The notes: generated by a model not told the origin, from the letters alone. A stretch of DNA of 64,000 bases from Seriola aureovittata (GCF_021018895.1 NC_079373.1:19041501-19105500); one strand, 5' to 3'; shown: positions 1 through 13,893, numbered from the stretch's first letter. A program made the numbers and translations.

Positions 1-3000
1 ATAGAATCAATAGCAGGAAAGCCAGGCAGATGAAGCACACATGGATAGAGGATGTATTTGTTTGGGTCATTAGGGACTCATGGTGACCCAGTGAGCCACA
101 ACATTATAGCAGCGACAAGGCCAAGGCTCTTCCTTGCTGTGATAACTGTGCGTGTCTGTGCCGGGCCAATTGGCCTGCACTGATATCCCCAGTTCCTAGA
201 ATCACAACAATTGTTTGCATGCCCTCAAATGCCAAACAGGAGGCAGAGCAAGGGCAGCTGGATACTGATGGGCATAATTTGTGTTTGGTGCGTGCGTTTA
301 TAGCAGAAAATAGAAAAACACGTAGTGAGTGGTGATCGTAAAATAAGCTAAAAATGTCAAGACTTTGTCTTCATCACTCTGATGTTCGTCATCTTGCAGT
401 GGCGGTCAGAAATTAGAGGTTGCCACAGCATTTTGTAGTTCTTGTTTGTTTACAGGGTCACAGGGGCACCTAGGAGTGAATAACAGCTTTTTGTCTTTTA
501 CAGCAAACAGACCTTTGTGAGGTCATTAACTGGCGTGTTAATTAGGACCAACAAAAGCCTTGGACTAATTGTTTCCTATTCCCCAAAGGCTCTTTTTTCA
601 CATGTCACTATTTCATATATGAACTCAACTCAGTCACAGGAAATATCTCATATATGTTCTGAAGTATGTATATGTGGATGTGTGTGGGGGGGGGGGTTGT
701 TTTAGTGAAGTCTGATGTAGGATAAACATAGGGAAGGGAAAAAGTAAATAATTTAAGGTCAAGGGAGTTAAAGCAGGAGATTCATATGTAGAAGAGTTCT
801 TTATCTTTCTGTGTTGCAGATCTAAAGCCTCTGGGAGCTCATCAGTCGAAGGTCATTGGAGCATTCAAGGTTAGACTGAAAGCCCTGTTGCCAAATCCTC
901 GAAAGAGTAGAGGAACTAAACAGCCAAGAGGAGTGGGCGGATGAAGAGTAAACACAGCATTTTGCAATCCTGTTGCACATTGTTGAACTGATACACCATC
1001 CCCTTGCAGCTGCACTGTCTTATAAACACATACTCTATTGTTTTCGGCTACCTCAGATCGTTTTTGACTGGGAAAGAGACCTTCGTTGTACCATTAAGGC
1101 TTTATAGGAGCGTTTGAGGCCTTAATTATAGTGTGAAAACTGAGCTCAGAGAGAGAGAGAGAGCGTAGCTGATGGAAACCCAACACCTCCAACCCAGCGG
1201 TAGCACTTTGACAAAGGAGGTCAGTGCAGAGTCAGATAAAGTTTATTTATGTTTTTCTATTACTCCCTTTCATCGATGTTCGCGGCTAGGCAGATAGTAT
1301 CCCCACTTTGCTTATTTACTCAGAGAGCCCTACCTCTGGACAGCTCTCATTCAGCACTTAATGTCCATAACGCCTTGGGTAATTGTTGTTTTCCTCTGCC
1401 CCTGAAATCTCACCGCTTCACAAGACTAAGCTCCTCTGTCCTCCTGTTTATTTTCAAAGGCCTCAACCAGGACAAATACCCTCAGGTCAACTTCAACAGG
1501 CCAGCGGCCTTGTGTGCGCCTCAAAAGTGCCCTGAAAATCTGTTGAGCTGATATAAATTTGTTCCAGTTGCATGAAGGAGCAGGAAGAATGTGGATGGGT
1601 ATGAGAGAGAGGGAAGAGTTCTGGTGGAGGGACCAGCTCAGGTCTTGCCCAGGCCTTACAGCAGGGATCGCTCAGCTTCGGTCAGCTCTTCCCCGCTTCA
1701 AAGGCTGGGAGGAGAGGTTCTGTGAAATGATACAATAACAGTGAATATAACCACCCTTTCAAAACACAATTGAACTGAACTGGATAGGTGGGAACGAGAC
1801 AGAAGGAAGGGATGGGGTTTCACTGCTGATACAAGGAAAGACAGGAACATGTAGTACTTGCTTCTGTGCTGTGAGAACATATGTAGAGGGCACGTAAAGA
1901 CTTTCACCCGCTGGTTCGAAATGACATCAAAAAACTTTATTCGTCTGAGAAAAGGTTGGCTGATCACTGCCTTACATTTACATTGTTATACATAGTCACA
2001 CATTAAAGCTTCCTAGTTCTACTCAAAGGATAAGTTTGGTGATATTTGATATTTCTCATACATAGACCAAAATCCAGTGTGAATTCATCCTCTTAGCAAC
2101 TACTTCAAAGCCTGATACAGCTGATTTGTCTGGACCATAGCTTCACATCAGCGAGTCACACTGTTGCGCTGGATGACAGGTTCCTTTCGTTACAGTAAAC
2201 ATAGGCACTGTCATTTGTTTTGAGTCAGTCCCACATACGCTGTCCTGCTGCCATAGATGCGCACTATTGTACCAAATTTGTGTTAATCCTCAGCTGAAAA
2301 TAGTCTGTTTACTCCTGTTTGAGTAAGGTTTACTAAAAACTACATTACATTTGTGGACTGTGTTTAAATTTCATGTGTTGAACCAACAGGCTTATGGCTG
2401 ACAGCAAGGCCTGGAAAGTTGGAAAATATGGCGAGATGGATGAACAATAATAATAGAATATCACCAGCCTTATCCTTTGAATGTTTGGTGAGTAAGAGTC
2501 CATTTTAAGTAATGCTGTATAGTATGACGAGTTGTGTGATCCACAGAAATATTGTGTTTCCCACCAGAATAACCAATGCTAAAAATGTATGACCTCATCT
2601 AAGTGAATGGTTTATGGTTTCTTTTTCTATGGCGGCTTTCCACAGAGGGAGACATTTTGGGGGATGCCACTGCGTCGGGTTGCCCTTCCTCTTCCACGGA
2701 AAAGGTAAATTTCACCACTGATACACAACACATGGAAGCCATCAGCAGCAACTGGAAGCTTGTGGTGTGGAGACTGTTAGCAGGAGCCCACAGGCTCATG
2801 CGCGCATACATATAAAGTGTATGGTCATATCAACCATTCTGCACACGCGGATACACACTGCACAAATAACAGTGTGTGAGTGGGTGTGAATGTGTGCGTC
2901 ACTTGTATTTGAAGTGTGTTTGATGTGTCTGAGTGGTGCTCCTGTTATTCTCTCTTTGACAGCTAAATCATCGCCCTCCTCCCTTCACTATATGTAACCT

Positions 3001-3285
3001 CAGAAGATGATTAGTTCATATTTTCCCCCAATTGTATGGACCGGTCCTCGGTGACGGTGCTGTAATGTGTTTTATAGATATGCTACAAGTCACCCTGTAA
3101 ATAGGTCAGCTGTCTGAAGTGTGATGTGTCATGTGCTCCTTTCCAGCTCTGAAAAGTCTTCTCTAATGAGCCCTAGTGATTTTGGTGAGGAAAACACCCC
3201 AGCCCTTTTTTCCAGTAAAGCCTCTCTCTGCCTCTCCGAGCCTCGCATGACAGAAACAAAAGCTGTTTGTCCTTTTGGGGATTGG

Positions 3286-3286
<1 letters not shown>
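1..3286. other. Gene-free unique sequence
   Basis: No supportable gene. Small features: a G-run at about 687-696, (GA)n near 1147-1163. The open frames around 1249-1551 and 1698-1967 show no family similarity. The stretch around 2030-2080 (AAGGATAAGTTTGGTGATAT) resembles the edge of a dispersed fish repeat, but I cannot place its other end. Confidence 0.6.

Positions 3287-3354
<68 letters not shown>
3287..3354. repeat. (TG)n microsatellite
   Basis: About 34 TG units with one GG interruption near 3322. Confidence 0.97.
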
Positions 3355-3355
<1 letters not shown>

Positions 3356-6300
3356 CTTCTGTCATGCTCTCTCTTATTCTTTTATCTCTCTGTGTTTGCT
3401 CAGTAAAATCTTCCCTCGTGATGTGGTACTTTCAGCTCTTGAGGTCAATTCTGTTTTTCTTGTCAGGATCGTATTGTTGACACAGCATGCCATTTGACCA
3501 TTTGGTTAAGATGGATTGGATGTATTATTTTAGAAAATGAAAGAAAGAAATTCAAGTCATTTAAAAAAATTATTTCAAATCCTTACCTTACCACTATTCA
3601 GTCAGAAATTCACTCTATTTTTGTGCAATTTAGTGCCTATGTATTACTTTGTCATCCACTCATCTGTTCTTATTTTCAGTTAAAGTCTGTGGTTAACTGA
3701 ATTGCAAACCAGTGTAGACAGATTGAGAGGATATTAAATAAAGCAATATAAAGACAGCAATAAGGACCATAAAATGCGGCAGACTTCAGCTTGCAGACAG
3801 AATGGAGAACGGAGAATAGAAAAGCACAAAACAAATATTTCAGGGGTCTTGCGTGGTTGAATGAGTGGGGCACTGAGAGCATCATGAAGGCGTCACTTCT
3901 ATACGGGCTGACGGTCTAGAAAACGAGTTTGAATAGCACTGTCGTGTAACCATGGCCACCTAAGCCACCTAATAACACACAGCATGTATGTAATAATACA
4001 TCGTGCACAGACTACACTGTAAGAATGTCAGTAATCAAAGCCCAGCCCTGATTATCACCGTGCTCTCTCTGTGGATAAGTAACATATGCTGGCACTCTGG
4101 CTCCCCCCATACCCCCACCCCCTTCTCTTCACCCTCTGTGCCTGCCTTCCCTTGTGCCATGGATTCACAGGGCCCCATTCCCTATCTCTGCTTCCGACAC
4201 AGCCTCCGAGTGCACAAAGGGGGCACAGTATCACTCCACTCTGTCACTATATCAGAAGGAACACATTTCCCTCAATTTCTGTGACGCTGCATGCTGGTAT
4301 GCTCTATCTCTGCTTTTTATGAACACCAACTCTTGGCATTAGAATGAAAGCGCATTTTCATCTTCGTCATCGCTGCTGCTTACGCACAGCGCACATGTTA
4401 TAGTGGCTGACTTCAGTTGCCACTGATGCTTCTGTGTCTGACATGCTGTTGGCCACTGAATTATGACTACCAGCTTTACTGCTGGACTTACTTCCCAGAA
4501 CTTTTACCATTGGCCTGTGACAGAGAGGATGATGATGGGAAATCTGTGTTTTCCTTTTGATAGTTGGTGTTTTCTTTTTTCCTCTGCCTCACATTTTTTG
4601 GGAAAGCCTACAGTATTAATCAGTGACACACATGTGCACAGGGCTCCCCAGAGTCTCTAGTTCAACAGGCTTAGCAAAGAATTTCCAGATTTTATTCTGA
4701 TTTGCATGGAAATTTAGAAGAAAACAATCTATTACTGTTACAAGATTCTTAGTCAAACCTAACCTCAGCGTATTCCTCATTTTGAATACAACACTTCTGA
4801 ATGATTGAGTGGGCCTTTGGGTTTCCTCCCCTCTCTTACATAATGCAACCAAATGTTAAAAGTGATGTGAAGATATAATTAAGGTATGAATCACTCATCA
4901 TCAGATAAAGAAGACATTATGACTCAAAATTGGTCTGAATAACAACATATTCCAAGTTCAAATAACTCTCACTACTCACGATTTTACATCTGGGACATTG
5001 GGAAGGTTCAAGAAGTCATGTTTCACATTTTTAAAATCCCGTCACCCTGATGTAACCTTTCCCGATAGTGAACATCAAACCACCGTAAAAGAAGAGATGA
5101 CTGTGCAGCCTTTTTTTTTTCTTCTTTGATTAGAGGATTTGCCATTAGTCAGCTCTCTATCTGGTGCTGGAACGTATTCTTTTACGCCAAGAATGAAAAA
5201 ACATGTCATCAACAATGGAGCTCAAGGAATGGACCTGAATAGGGCTCGGTTCTGCATGATCGACCCATCGAGTCAGAGGAACGTGTTTGAAGTTCATGTT
5301 GGGGCATTATGATGTGGAAGATAATAAGGACCCTGCCTCTGTCATAGTGACCCACTGAGTGTATGGGCACATAGAGCTTTACTGCCAGGCAGGAATGTAG
5401 CTATTAAGCGCTGCCCATGACATGAAGTAGGTGCCAAGCCACTCAAGCAGCACCCTGCTCCTGGTCCCTGCACCGTGCAAAGAAGAGAGATGATTGGAAC
5501 TGAGTATACATTGTGTGTCGTAGCCTTAAGGTCACAAAGGCACTGCCTGTGGGCTCCCTTGGTCTGTACATTTACACAGAGGGCACAGCCATGGTTCAGT
5601 AACCTTTTCATCCTGTCATCCTTTCATTCACTCATCTCATTCTCTCCATTCTACATCTTTAGCGTAATTATCTAGTGTGAAACAAAAGCCTGAATTTTGA
5701 TCCCAGTTTATCATCCTTTATGACAGAGCACACAAGAGTGTAATGCTCCACTCCACGAGCAGCCTCATTTCCGAGGTACAGCATGCCAGTGTCCTGGGGA
5801 TCTCACCTCATAGCACCATTGAGCTATGCACATTTGGTTCATTCACTGACACATTAACCTCTAAATGAGCTCTGCTGCGGGGACCTTAATCTGTCTTTGG
5901 CCACACAGACACTTTAATTCCCTCACACGCGCTCACAAACAAACACACGCACGCATGCACACACATTGACACACAAACACACACACACACACAGACTGGG
6001 TGAAAGGCACCCAAGAGGTCAAGGGGCAGGGTTTGACCGTTAGTGCTGCCGACACTGAACTCATTTAACTCCCCGCTGAATGATGTGTGCATTGTGTGTT
6101 TGTCTGTGTGCATGTATGTGTGTGTTTGTGATTGCATGTGTGAGAGGAGAGGAGAGGAGACGAGACGAGAGGAGAGGAGGCGAGAGGAGACAAGAGGAGA
6201 GGAGAGCGGATACTTTCATATGGGTGGGGGATTCACATGTATAAGATGCTGGCAGCTCCCATAGTGTTGCAGTCAATGGAATTTTTGCTTAATCCTCATT

Positions 6301-8374
6301 GAAACTGGGAGCTCCTTTCATGTTAGGACGCCAAAGTGACCTACCGTGACCTTTTGTCCTCTCTCTTTGAGGCCTCGCTCTAACGATTAGCCCACGCTCA
6401 CAATGCCGACGCATGGAGAGGCGGAGACCAGTGTTCCTACGGCTCCAATGCCCCTCCAGGGTCTGGGGAGCTCCATCCTCACCACCCAAACTGGCACATC
6501 CTGAATCAAAACAGGGTGCGAGAAGAAGAAAGGGAGAAAGAGAGAGCGAGAGAGCGAGAGGGAAAGCAGGGAAAAGGGGGGAAAAAACAAGTGAATAATA
6601 GAGGAAATCCTTGAGACCGGTGATGGAGGGAAAAGAGGAGGAAGGAGGGAGGGAAAGAAAGAATGAGAAACAGAAAAATACCAGAGCAGCAGTCAGCATG
6701 GCGGATAAAAGCCACTCTTAAGATAAGGTTGGCACAAATATGTTTTTGATCGTGTCGCAGGGTCCACAGCAAACTTTGGAGAGGTTGCCAACTCACAACC
6801 ACAGACACGCACAGATGTTTGAGATATTAATGTTCGCAAAAACACACATCCAGGATGGGTGAATTACCTTACATGGTTGTGTGTTTGGCAGAAGTCCGCA
6901 ACAATGTGGGATGGAAACCCACACACAGACACAGACAAACACACACATCCAAAAACCCCATTCACACAAATGATGCAGACAGACGATATCAGCGTCCTCA
7001 TCAACCTATCAGAAATCTTTGACCTTTCTATTCAAAGATAACAGAGGCGAGTTTAAAAATCAAGACAAATTGCCCTCAGTGTTTGTGTTTATTTGTTGGA
7101 TTTTATGTGTTCTTAGGTACGTGCAAAGCACGCAGACAAAAGGAGAAAGTGTGTGAAAGTGTGTGAGAGTGTATGTGCGTGCGTGTCATTGTGCAGATGC
7201 TTACACACACACATGCATTCATTATTCATGAATGTGTGTGAATGCTTGCCAAAAACATATCGTTCAAACAAAGGCCATTTCTCAGTGTGTGGGTGTCTGT
7301 GTGTGTACACTTCAAAAACACATACTCACTGAACTCCTGTCATACCCTTCCAACATATGCTATGAGTTTGGCCTGTGTCCCGAGGAGCACTGCCACATGA
7401 CTGAGAGCCCAGACAGCCCCAAACAATCAAACAATCCAAACGCTGAATTGCACTCAAGCACTGGAGTCATTTGAAATGTGATACAGGGAGTATAGAATTC
7501 AACCATATAGCCACAGATTTTTAGATTTAAATTAGCTCCCCGGTCCGATAGCTTTTCATCCTCGTGGCTTGAATGCCGGCAGCATATTTCAGACCTCGGT
7601 GAAATAAACCTCAAGTTCTCCCCGGTATCAATCGCATTTTCTCTGAGAACTAAATCTTTCCAAGAGCCCTCAGGATGCTTCCAAGTAGTAGTGCACAAGG
7701 TTACATTGTTTTACCCTTTCAGATGAATAAACAGCCTTCAAACACTATTTTTTCTTCTCGCCGCTGGTGAATTGGTGTTAAAAGACACTGAAACATACAT
7801 AAACACACACGGAGTCAGCGTGTACGTTTTTTGCACGTGCACACGGACGGCGAGGAATACTCATCTTAGCATTCATCTTACTCTGAGAATATCAGCTCTG
7901 TGAAACAAGCTGCAATTTTACCCAGCAAGTCCGGATAATTATTTCCAGTTTTTTCTTCAATTTCAGTGATGTTTTTAGAAAATTAAAGAATTTTCCCAGA
8001 GTATCTTTCTCAAAACAAGGCAAACCACAAGTGAAATTCCACTCATACAAAGAGAATGAGTTAAAGTCGGTTTTTTGCAGAAGCTGGAATCATCTCAGCC
8101 CAGTGGCAGTTTGTTCACTGGCAAATGTCAAGACTTAATATCATGTGAATTGACTTGTTACAGTGTATATTTTTTTTGCAGTAAGCACACATTGGGGCAA
8201 GTCAACGAGGCAGGTCTCGGAACAGTGTCTCTTTGCACTCCAAGCTGCGTTACTTGATACTTGTTTTCAGCAGGAGAAACAATGAAAGTATTTAGTCAGA
8301 TGTCACGCAGAGTGAGTTTGTCTCTTGTGCAATTCAAACCTTTGTTCAGCACGGCTTACTTGCTCACTGCATTG

Positions 8375-8376
<2 letters not shown>
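3355..8376. other. Gene-free region with simple repeats
   Basis: No supportable gene. Contains short CA runs (about 5936-5993), a GAGGA-type purine repeat (6142-6209), a GA-rich patch (6518-6570), and CA/TG-rich sequence around 7110-7320. Open frames here are mostly translations of these repeats. The unique blocks 6290-6480 and 7480-7700 look non-repetitive. Confidence 0.6.
6142..6209. repeat. GAGGA/GAGACGA purine minisatellite
   Basis: Imperfect GGAGA pentamers on the plus strand with a few CGAGA variants. Confidence 0.85.

Positions 8377-8454
<78 letters not shown>
8377..8454. repeat. (CA)n microsatellite
   Basis: About 39 uninterrupted CA units. Confidence 0.97.
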
Positions 8455-8458
<4 letters not shown>

Positions 8459-10388
8459 CTTCCCTTGGTAGCTGGGCTCTCTGAGTCAGTGCTCTCTGTG
8501 TGTTTTCAATTACGCGCCCTCTGATCGCCCTCTCCTCCGCTGCAGATTCCTCTCCGTCTGTAGCCTGGCTAACGGATATGCAGCCATATTATAGGTGGAG
8601 AGAGGAAGGGCAGGATTAGAGAGGGGCTGTATGGTAATAAGGCCTGCCAAAAAGCTCTCTCACTGCCTCTCTCTACCTCGCATAAACACACATGTTCACA
8701 AAGGAGCTGTTGTTTAGCAGGTTGTGATAACGCTGCTGCCAATACAGCTGTGTGTACCTCACATTTTTGTAACATAACATCTGGTTGGGAATGCACCTCG
8801 TGGGTTCCACAGCATGTACTTCCCCATTCACCATTCATACCTTTGTGTCTATTGTTTTCTTCAATAGCTTGTGAATCTGTGTAGTTCTGTGTCACTCACG
8901 TCAGGATAATGTTTCAGTGTTTGTGTACCTCGTCTTAGACTTCAAAGATCTTGGTGCACCAAATCTCCTTTAATCGTGGCTGAGGAGCCATTGTGTTGAT
9001 GATATGGTTATGACATTACGCCTTTATGATAAAGCTCATCAACGCCAAAGACAGTTAAGACTAATCCACTGAGCACACACGCTCGGCAGCATCACTTAAC
9101 TCCCTCGGCAGCTTAACAAAGCATGGCCTGTCTCCTTACTTTGCCTGTGTTTTCTAGCCTTAATGAGGGGTTACTGAGGCATCAAGGAGGCCCGTGTTTG
9201 TGCGTTTGTGTCTGTACACACATGCACGCACTTAGAGACAAGCATGCGCACAAGTTACGATCTGCATTTCTGTGAATGAATCTGATAAACGCGCTTTGTT
9301 CAGCTCTTGGATGTTAATCAACGGCTATTATCTGAGTCAGTACAGTTTGTCTGAGAAGAAAAAAAATGTCTAAACGTTGACTGAGCCACTTAACGTCGTT
9401 TAGAAAAGTAATCTTCTTAGCCAAGTTAAATATCTCTGTTCACATTTTCAGACAGTAATATCCAGCTTTGGTTTGGAGAGGCATTCTAGAAATACATGGG
9501 CAGGAAAACATGTTGTTTTCATCTGCCCCTTTGCTGATTCCTATGAGTACTTATCTGCGCAGCATCCACCCTGGCTGACTCCATTGTACTCTATTGTGCT
9601 ACCCCTAATCCTCAAAGACCAAGTTGAGGAGTTGTAATCTGGAAGAACACCTCATTCTGCCTCATTCACAGGCCCATGTAATGAAACCCCCCTTTGATGA
9701 ATAAGTCGATTAGAAACCTCTATTTATGGTAAGTTATTCAAAAGGAGCTTAGGTGGTTAGAGGGATGAGTTGCTCTTAAAAGCACACACTGTACCGGCTG
9801 TTTAATAGCTAGGCCTCCTCCTCTTTCCTGCAGCCCCCTACCCCCACCCCTTTGCTTTGCTGTCCTCATCTTTACGCCTCTATCAATTTTTCTATGAAAC
9901 TCCTCTGTCTGTCTTCATGACCTCCCCCAGCCCATCTCTCCCCTCTCCTTCCTCTTATCTAACTCTCGCCCGGATACACTGCCAAGTGAGAGCACCAAAA
10001 CTGATTTATGCAGCGGCCATCACAAGACAGCAACCATTCTTGGCTGTGGCCAGAGAGAGATGAAACCTCACCATAAAGACAGCATTGTTCCCAGCCCTGA
10101 AAACAGCCACAAGTGGGATAAATACTGCTGCCTTTTTTCACGGCCTCCTCAAGGACTTGCATCTGCGTGGGCTTGTGACTGATCTTCCCCAGATCTCATG
10201 AGGGCAGCATCTCTGTGATTGATCATGGTGATGTATTGGTCACTGACAACAATAAAGGGAGAATTGGAATCATCAGTGTGACGATGACTAAATACACTGA
10301 AATGTGACAAAATGTTTTCAAAGATTTGTAACAGAGCGGCTGGATGCAGCTGAGTGATAGTGTGTGAACATGAGCAGTAACGTTAACA
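8455..10388. other. Gene-free unique sequence
   Basis: No gene seen. 8930-9180 and 9290-9700 are low in repeats and rich in TAAT/ATTA cores. Confidence 0.55.
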
Positions 10389-11057
10389 CAGTGTTGGGGA
10401 AGTTACTTTGAAAGCAAAGCTTTGCAACTTACTTAACACTGCAAGAAGTTGAACAACAGCAAAGCTACCTTTAGGGAGAAATCTAGTTTGGTTAACTAAA
10501 GCTACTTTGAAAAAGTATTTCAAATTACTTTGTGAAAAATCTACAAGTGATATGAAATTATAACACAGTATAATACAAAAAAGTCACTCGCCAGTTTATT
10601 GCAAATGGTGCCTTGTTCACAGGCTGTGCATAAACCAAAAAAAATTAAAACACCTCACTATTCATGGGAAAGTGCTGGAAGGTCAGCTTTGGTTTTATAT
10701 ACAATAACTGCCTACATATAGTTATTGTGATTCTTGATTCAGGACATTTATCCATCATGACGTTGTCGCTGTGTGAGCACTGAGCAACACCCGCCCTTGG
10801 CTTTTGTACATAAACTACACAAAGGTCAAGTGCATGGTAGTGATTGCCTGACAGGTGCATCGTCTGGACATGCCTTCATTGCACCTTGGAGGTGCAATGG
10901 TAAAATTTTAAAAAAATGCTTGTAGTTTCAGTAGTTAACTACACAAAAAAAACTTCAATCGCTATGTGCATATGAATGTAGTTGAACTACCAGCAAGCTA
11001 CTGCAAATGTAGTTAAAGTAGTTTAATTACGTGTAGTTCACTCCTCCCCCAACACTG
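10389..11057. mobile_element. Non-autonomous hAT-like DNA transposon
   Basis: Ends are perfect 11-bp inverted repeats, CAGTGTTGGGG at 10389-10399 and CCCCAACACTG at 11047-11057. Subterminal AGTTAACTA/TAGTTAA and GTTACTTT motifs recur in both orientations, as in fish CAGTGTTGGG elements. The flanking octamers CGTTAACA and CGTTTAGA match at 6 of 8 positions, consistent with an old 8-bp hAT target duplication. There is no transposase frame; the internal hairpin at 10877-10899 and a 71-codon frame do not encode one. Confidence 0.75.
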
Positions 11058-13289
11058 CGTTTAGATAAAATTAGATAAAAGCAGACACATTTAAAAAACA
11101 ACTGTATTGCTTTCACTTCATCCTTAATATGTCAGTCTCCAAATCTGTCTATTTTAGATAGGGACTAAACATTTTTAATTTCTTACAAACCCCCCACGTA
11201 TTTCCACATGAAGGCTGACATGAACAGTTCTGCAGATTACATTTTGATTAAAACCAATGTCACATTGATAATCTGACATGATAAAGCAAATAAGTAGGAC
11301 GTACCACAACATGATGTGGGTCATCAAAGTATTTTCCTGAACATGCAAACACTGTAGAGAGCAAGGCCATTGTCTTAAATGCAGGATACAATTGTTTGTT
11401 CTAAACAGCTGCTGGAGAAAATGAGGCGTGCACTTCCCACTTTTACATGCGTTGCCCAATGAGCCTCGCATAGAAATGCTGATCACTTATGTGAATGTGA
11501 GAAAAAATTTGAAAGCTGTAAACACTAGCTCCTTGATTCTTATTTACGCCTGTTGGAGAGTATCTTCAACAACAGTTAGCCTGTTTGAACAATTAAAAGG
11601 CGGCTCCAAAAAGGCAAGAGGGAACAATATGTGGACTATAGTCACTTACGTATGTTCACATTATTACAAAGCAACATAATCACATCTCTCATTTCAACAG
11701 AAGTTCTCATTCACTTTCATTCATTATGACTTTACTTTGCCATTCTGTCCTCTTGTTAAGCTGCTCTTAGCCCAACCTGTCCCTGAAGATATTTCACAAT
11801 AAAAGCACTCCAGGGAAGGGATTATGTGTCCTCAACCACTGGAAGGGTTTTAAAATGTGAAACAGATGAAGGGAAATGTTGAGTTTGTATTAACAGCAAA
11901 ACCACAGCAACAATCAAATTAACACAACAAATGGGAGCAAATCAGAAAACAGGAAAGCTTCTTAAGATATGATAAATCACAAAAACATGGGATATTATAA
12001 AAGGTCTGTCTCTAAAAATAGCCTCCTTCAAGGCGCCATTTGTGGCTCTCTTCGACCATTTACAGTACTACAAATTGATACAGTATGCTTGAAGCAAACT
12101 ATTTTGTACTATTTCTAAAAGCAAAAGTGTTTATACCTGTTATAAATGCTCACACCGAAAGGCAGGGCAAAAAGTCTGCGGCCATAGCCTCTTCCCGGCT
12201 GCACCACCTCACCTCCCTGATCCTTCTCCAACAACTCTTTAGCATGTCTTTGATGCAATAAATCGTACAGATGATAAGGCTGCATACTCAGTCTCTGCCT
12301 TGAAGGCATTCATAATGTTGAACTTGATGTACACAAAAAGTGGAAGCATGAAGACTGAAAAAGGAGTTTAAGAGGGAACCCTTTGAACCCTGGCTCACTC
12401 TCGTACTTCTGCATACCTGGCCAATCACTGCGTGAAATGAGCATGTTTGTTGGACTGCCTGGTAGAGGAAATTACGAAAATTATCTAACGTGCCAATTCC
12501 ACTGTCAAAAAAGGGGTTTAAGACACTGTTAGGCGGTCCGACAAGTTTACTGAGGCCTTAACTATTACGTGACGAAGAAAGTGATTTAATGGTTTCAGTA
12601 AAATGACTATTAGACTTGGGTAATAGGGGAAGCTTGTTTTCCCTTACCCTTATGGGAGTAGCATTCTGGGAAGATGAAAAAGGCGATGCAATAGCCATAC
12701 CTAAATCAAAATCTTCGTATTGCACAATACAGGATTTTAGATTTATCACCAATTACCGAAAAAGTAAATTGCTCATGGAATCATTTTTTTTTTTTCTTGC
12801 TGAAAATGAAAACAAAATAAATAGAAAAAGTTAAGTTACATACTGCCTACATGCTTGGAGAACAGCCATGAATATAAAAAAAGATTGGCACATTAGTGGT
12901 AAGGTCAGTCAAGTGATTCTTTCCAGAAATCAAACCAGTAAAAAAAACATTTTTGGCTGTGTTGGGATGTGTGTTATTTGGAGCAGGGATGATTGCTTCC
13001 TCTGCCTTGGTTTCATCCTGTTGTCTCTGGTGTATTTCTGGAGGTGTGGTCAGATCCGGTCAGGTCCGGTCAGTTCCGGGTGGGTCAGTTGTGTGGTGTT
13101 AATCAGACCTCTCAGAGTCTGCAGAGGTAGACAACAGATGCTGGTAGGAGTGAATCACTCAGCACTGAATATACCACATGTCTGGAATACAATAACCACT
13201 CAGTCCAGACACAATACCCACACATAAACATGGCAAATACGCCAACTCACTGGCGACACTGGCATGAAACACACTCTGGTGTATGATCA

Positions 13290-13294
<5 letters not shown>
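11058..13294. other. Gene-free region
   Basis: No gene. Includes a tandem 10-bp motif (13048-13077) and otherwise AT-rich unique sequence. The 12115-12309 minus frame is unrecognised. Confidence 0.55.
13048..13077 (+). repeat. Three tandem GGTCAGNTCC decamers
   Basis: GGTCAGATCC, GGTCAGGTCC and GGTCAGTTCC in direct tandem, with a partial GGTCAG a little further on. The GGTCA cores recur every 10 bp. Confidence 0.85.

Positions 13295-13343
<49 letters not shown>
13293..13343. repeat. (CA)n microsatellite
   Basis: About 25 AC units. Confidence 0.95.
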
Positions 13344-13346
<3 letters not shown>

Positions 13347-13846
13347 GTCCACACAAACAAACAACAGAAGGAAAAACAGAGGGGTTGCCCCATCATCTCA
13401 TCATGATTATGACATTCACAGATGCCAGACATGTATTGGTTTCTCTGAATCATCTTCCACAATGCCAACTATGTCATTCTTTCTCTCTGTCTTTTTCTTT
13501 CTCTTGTGTTCCTGGAAACTAATTTGGAATCACAGCCAGACAGCAGTGAATCAGAAAGACACTAAGCCATAAGATAAATGCCAGGCCATAGTGCTGTTTT
13601 TGTTGGTCAGATGTTGATCCTGTTGGAGGAGTGGGGGCGCTGGGTGTTTGCGGGGGGGGGGGGTCGTCGTCGCTCTGATGTCTGCCAGCACGGAAAAGAC
13701 CCTTTTACCGTCACCTCAGGGGCTCTAAGTCATTTCCAGCCCCACTAGGAACATTTCACACATTGGTTAAAAAGGGCATTTAGTCACTCGCACACTTATG
13801 GAGACACACAAACACAGTTGCTAACATCTTGCATCTTACTCTCCTT

Positions 13847-13849
<3 letters not shown>

Positions 13850-13885
<36 letters not shown>

Positions 13886-13893
13886 CACACAGA
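13850..13893. repeat. (CT)n then (AC)n tract
   Basis: About 15 CT units followed by a short CA run. Confidence 0.9.

Noticed and set aside
3121..3480. Frames of repeating Cys-Val or His-Thr over (TG)n and (CA)n tracts, here and at many other microsatellites
   Set aside because: Dinucleotide repeats have no stop codons in two frames per strand; these are artefacts.
12115..12309. 64-codon minus frame considered as a transposase fragment
   Set aside because: No conserved transposase motif seen; support too weak.
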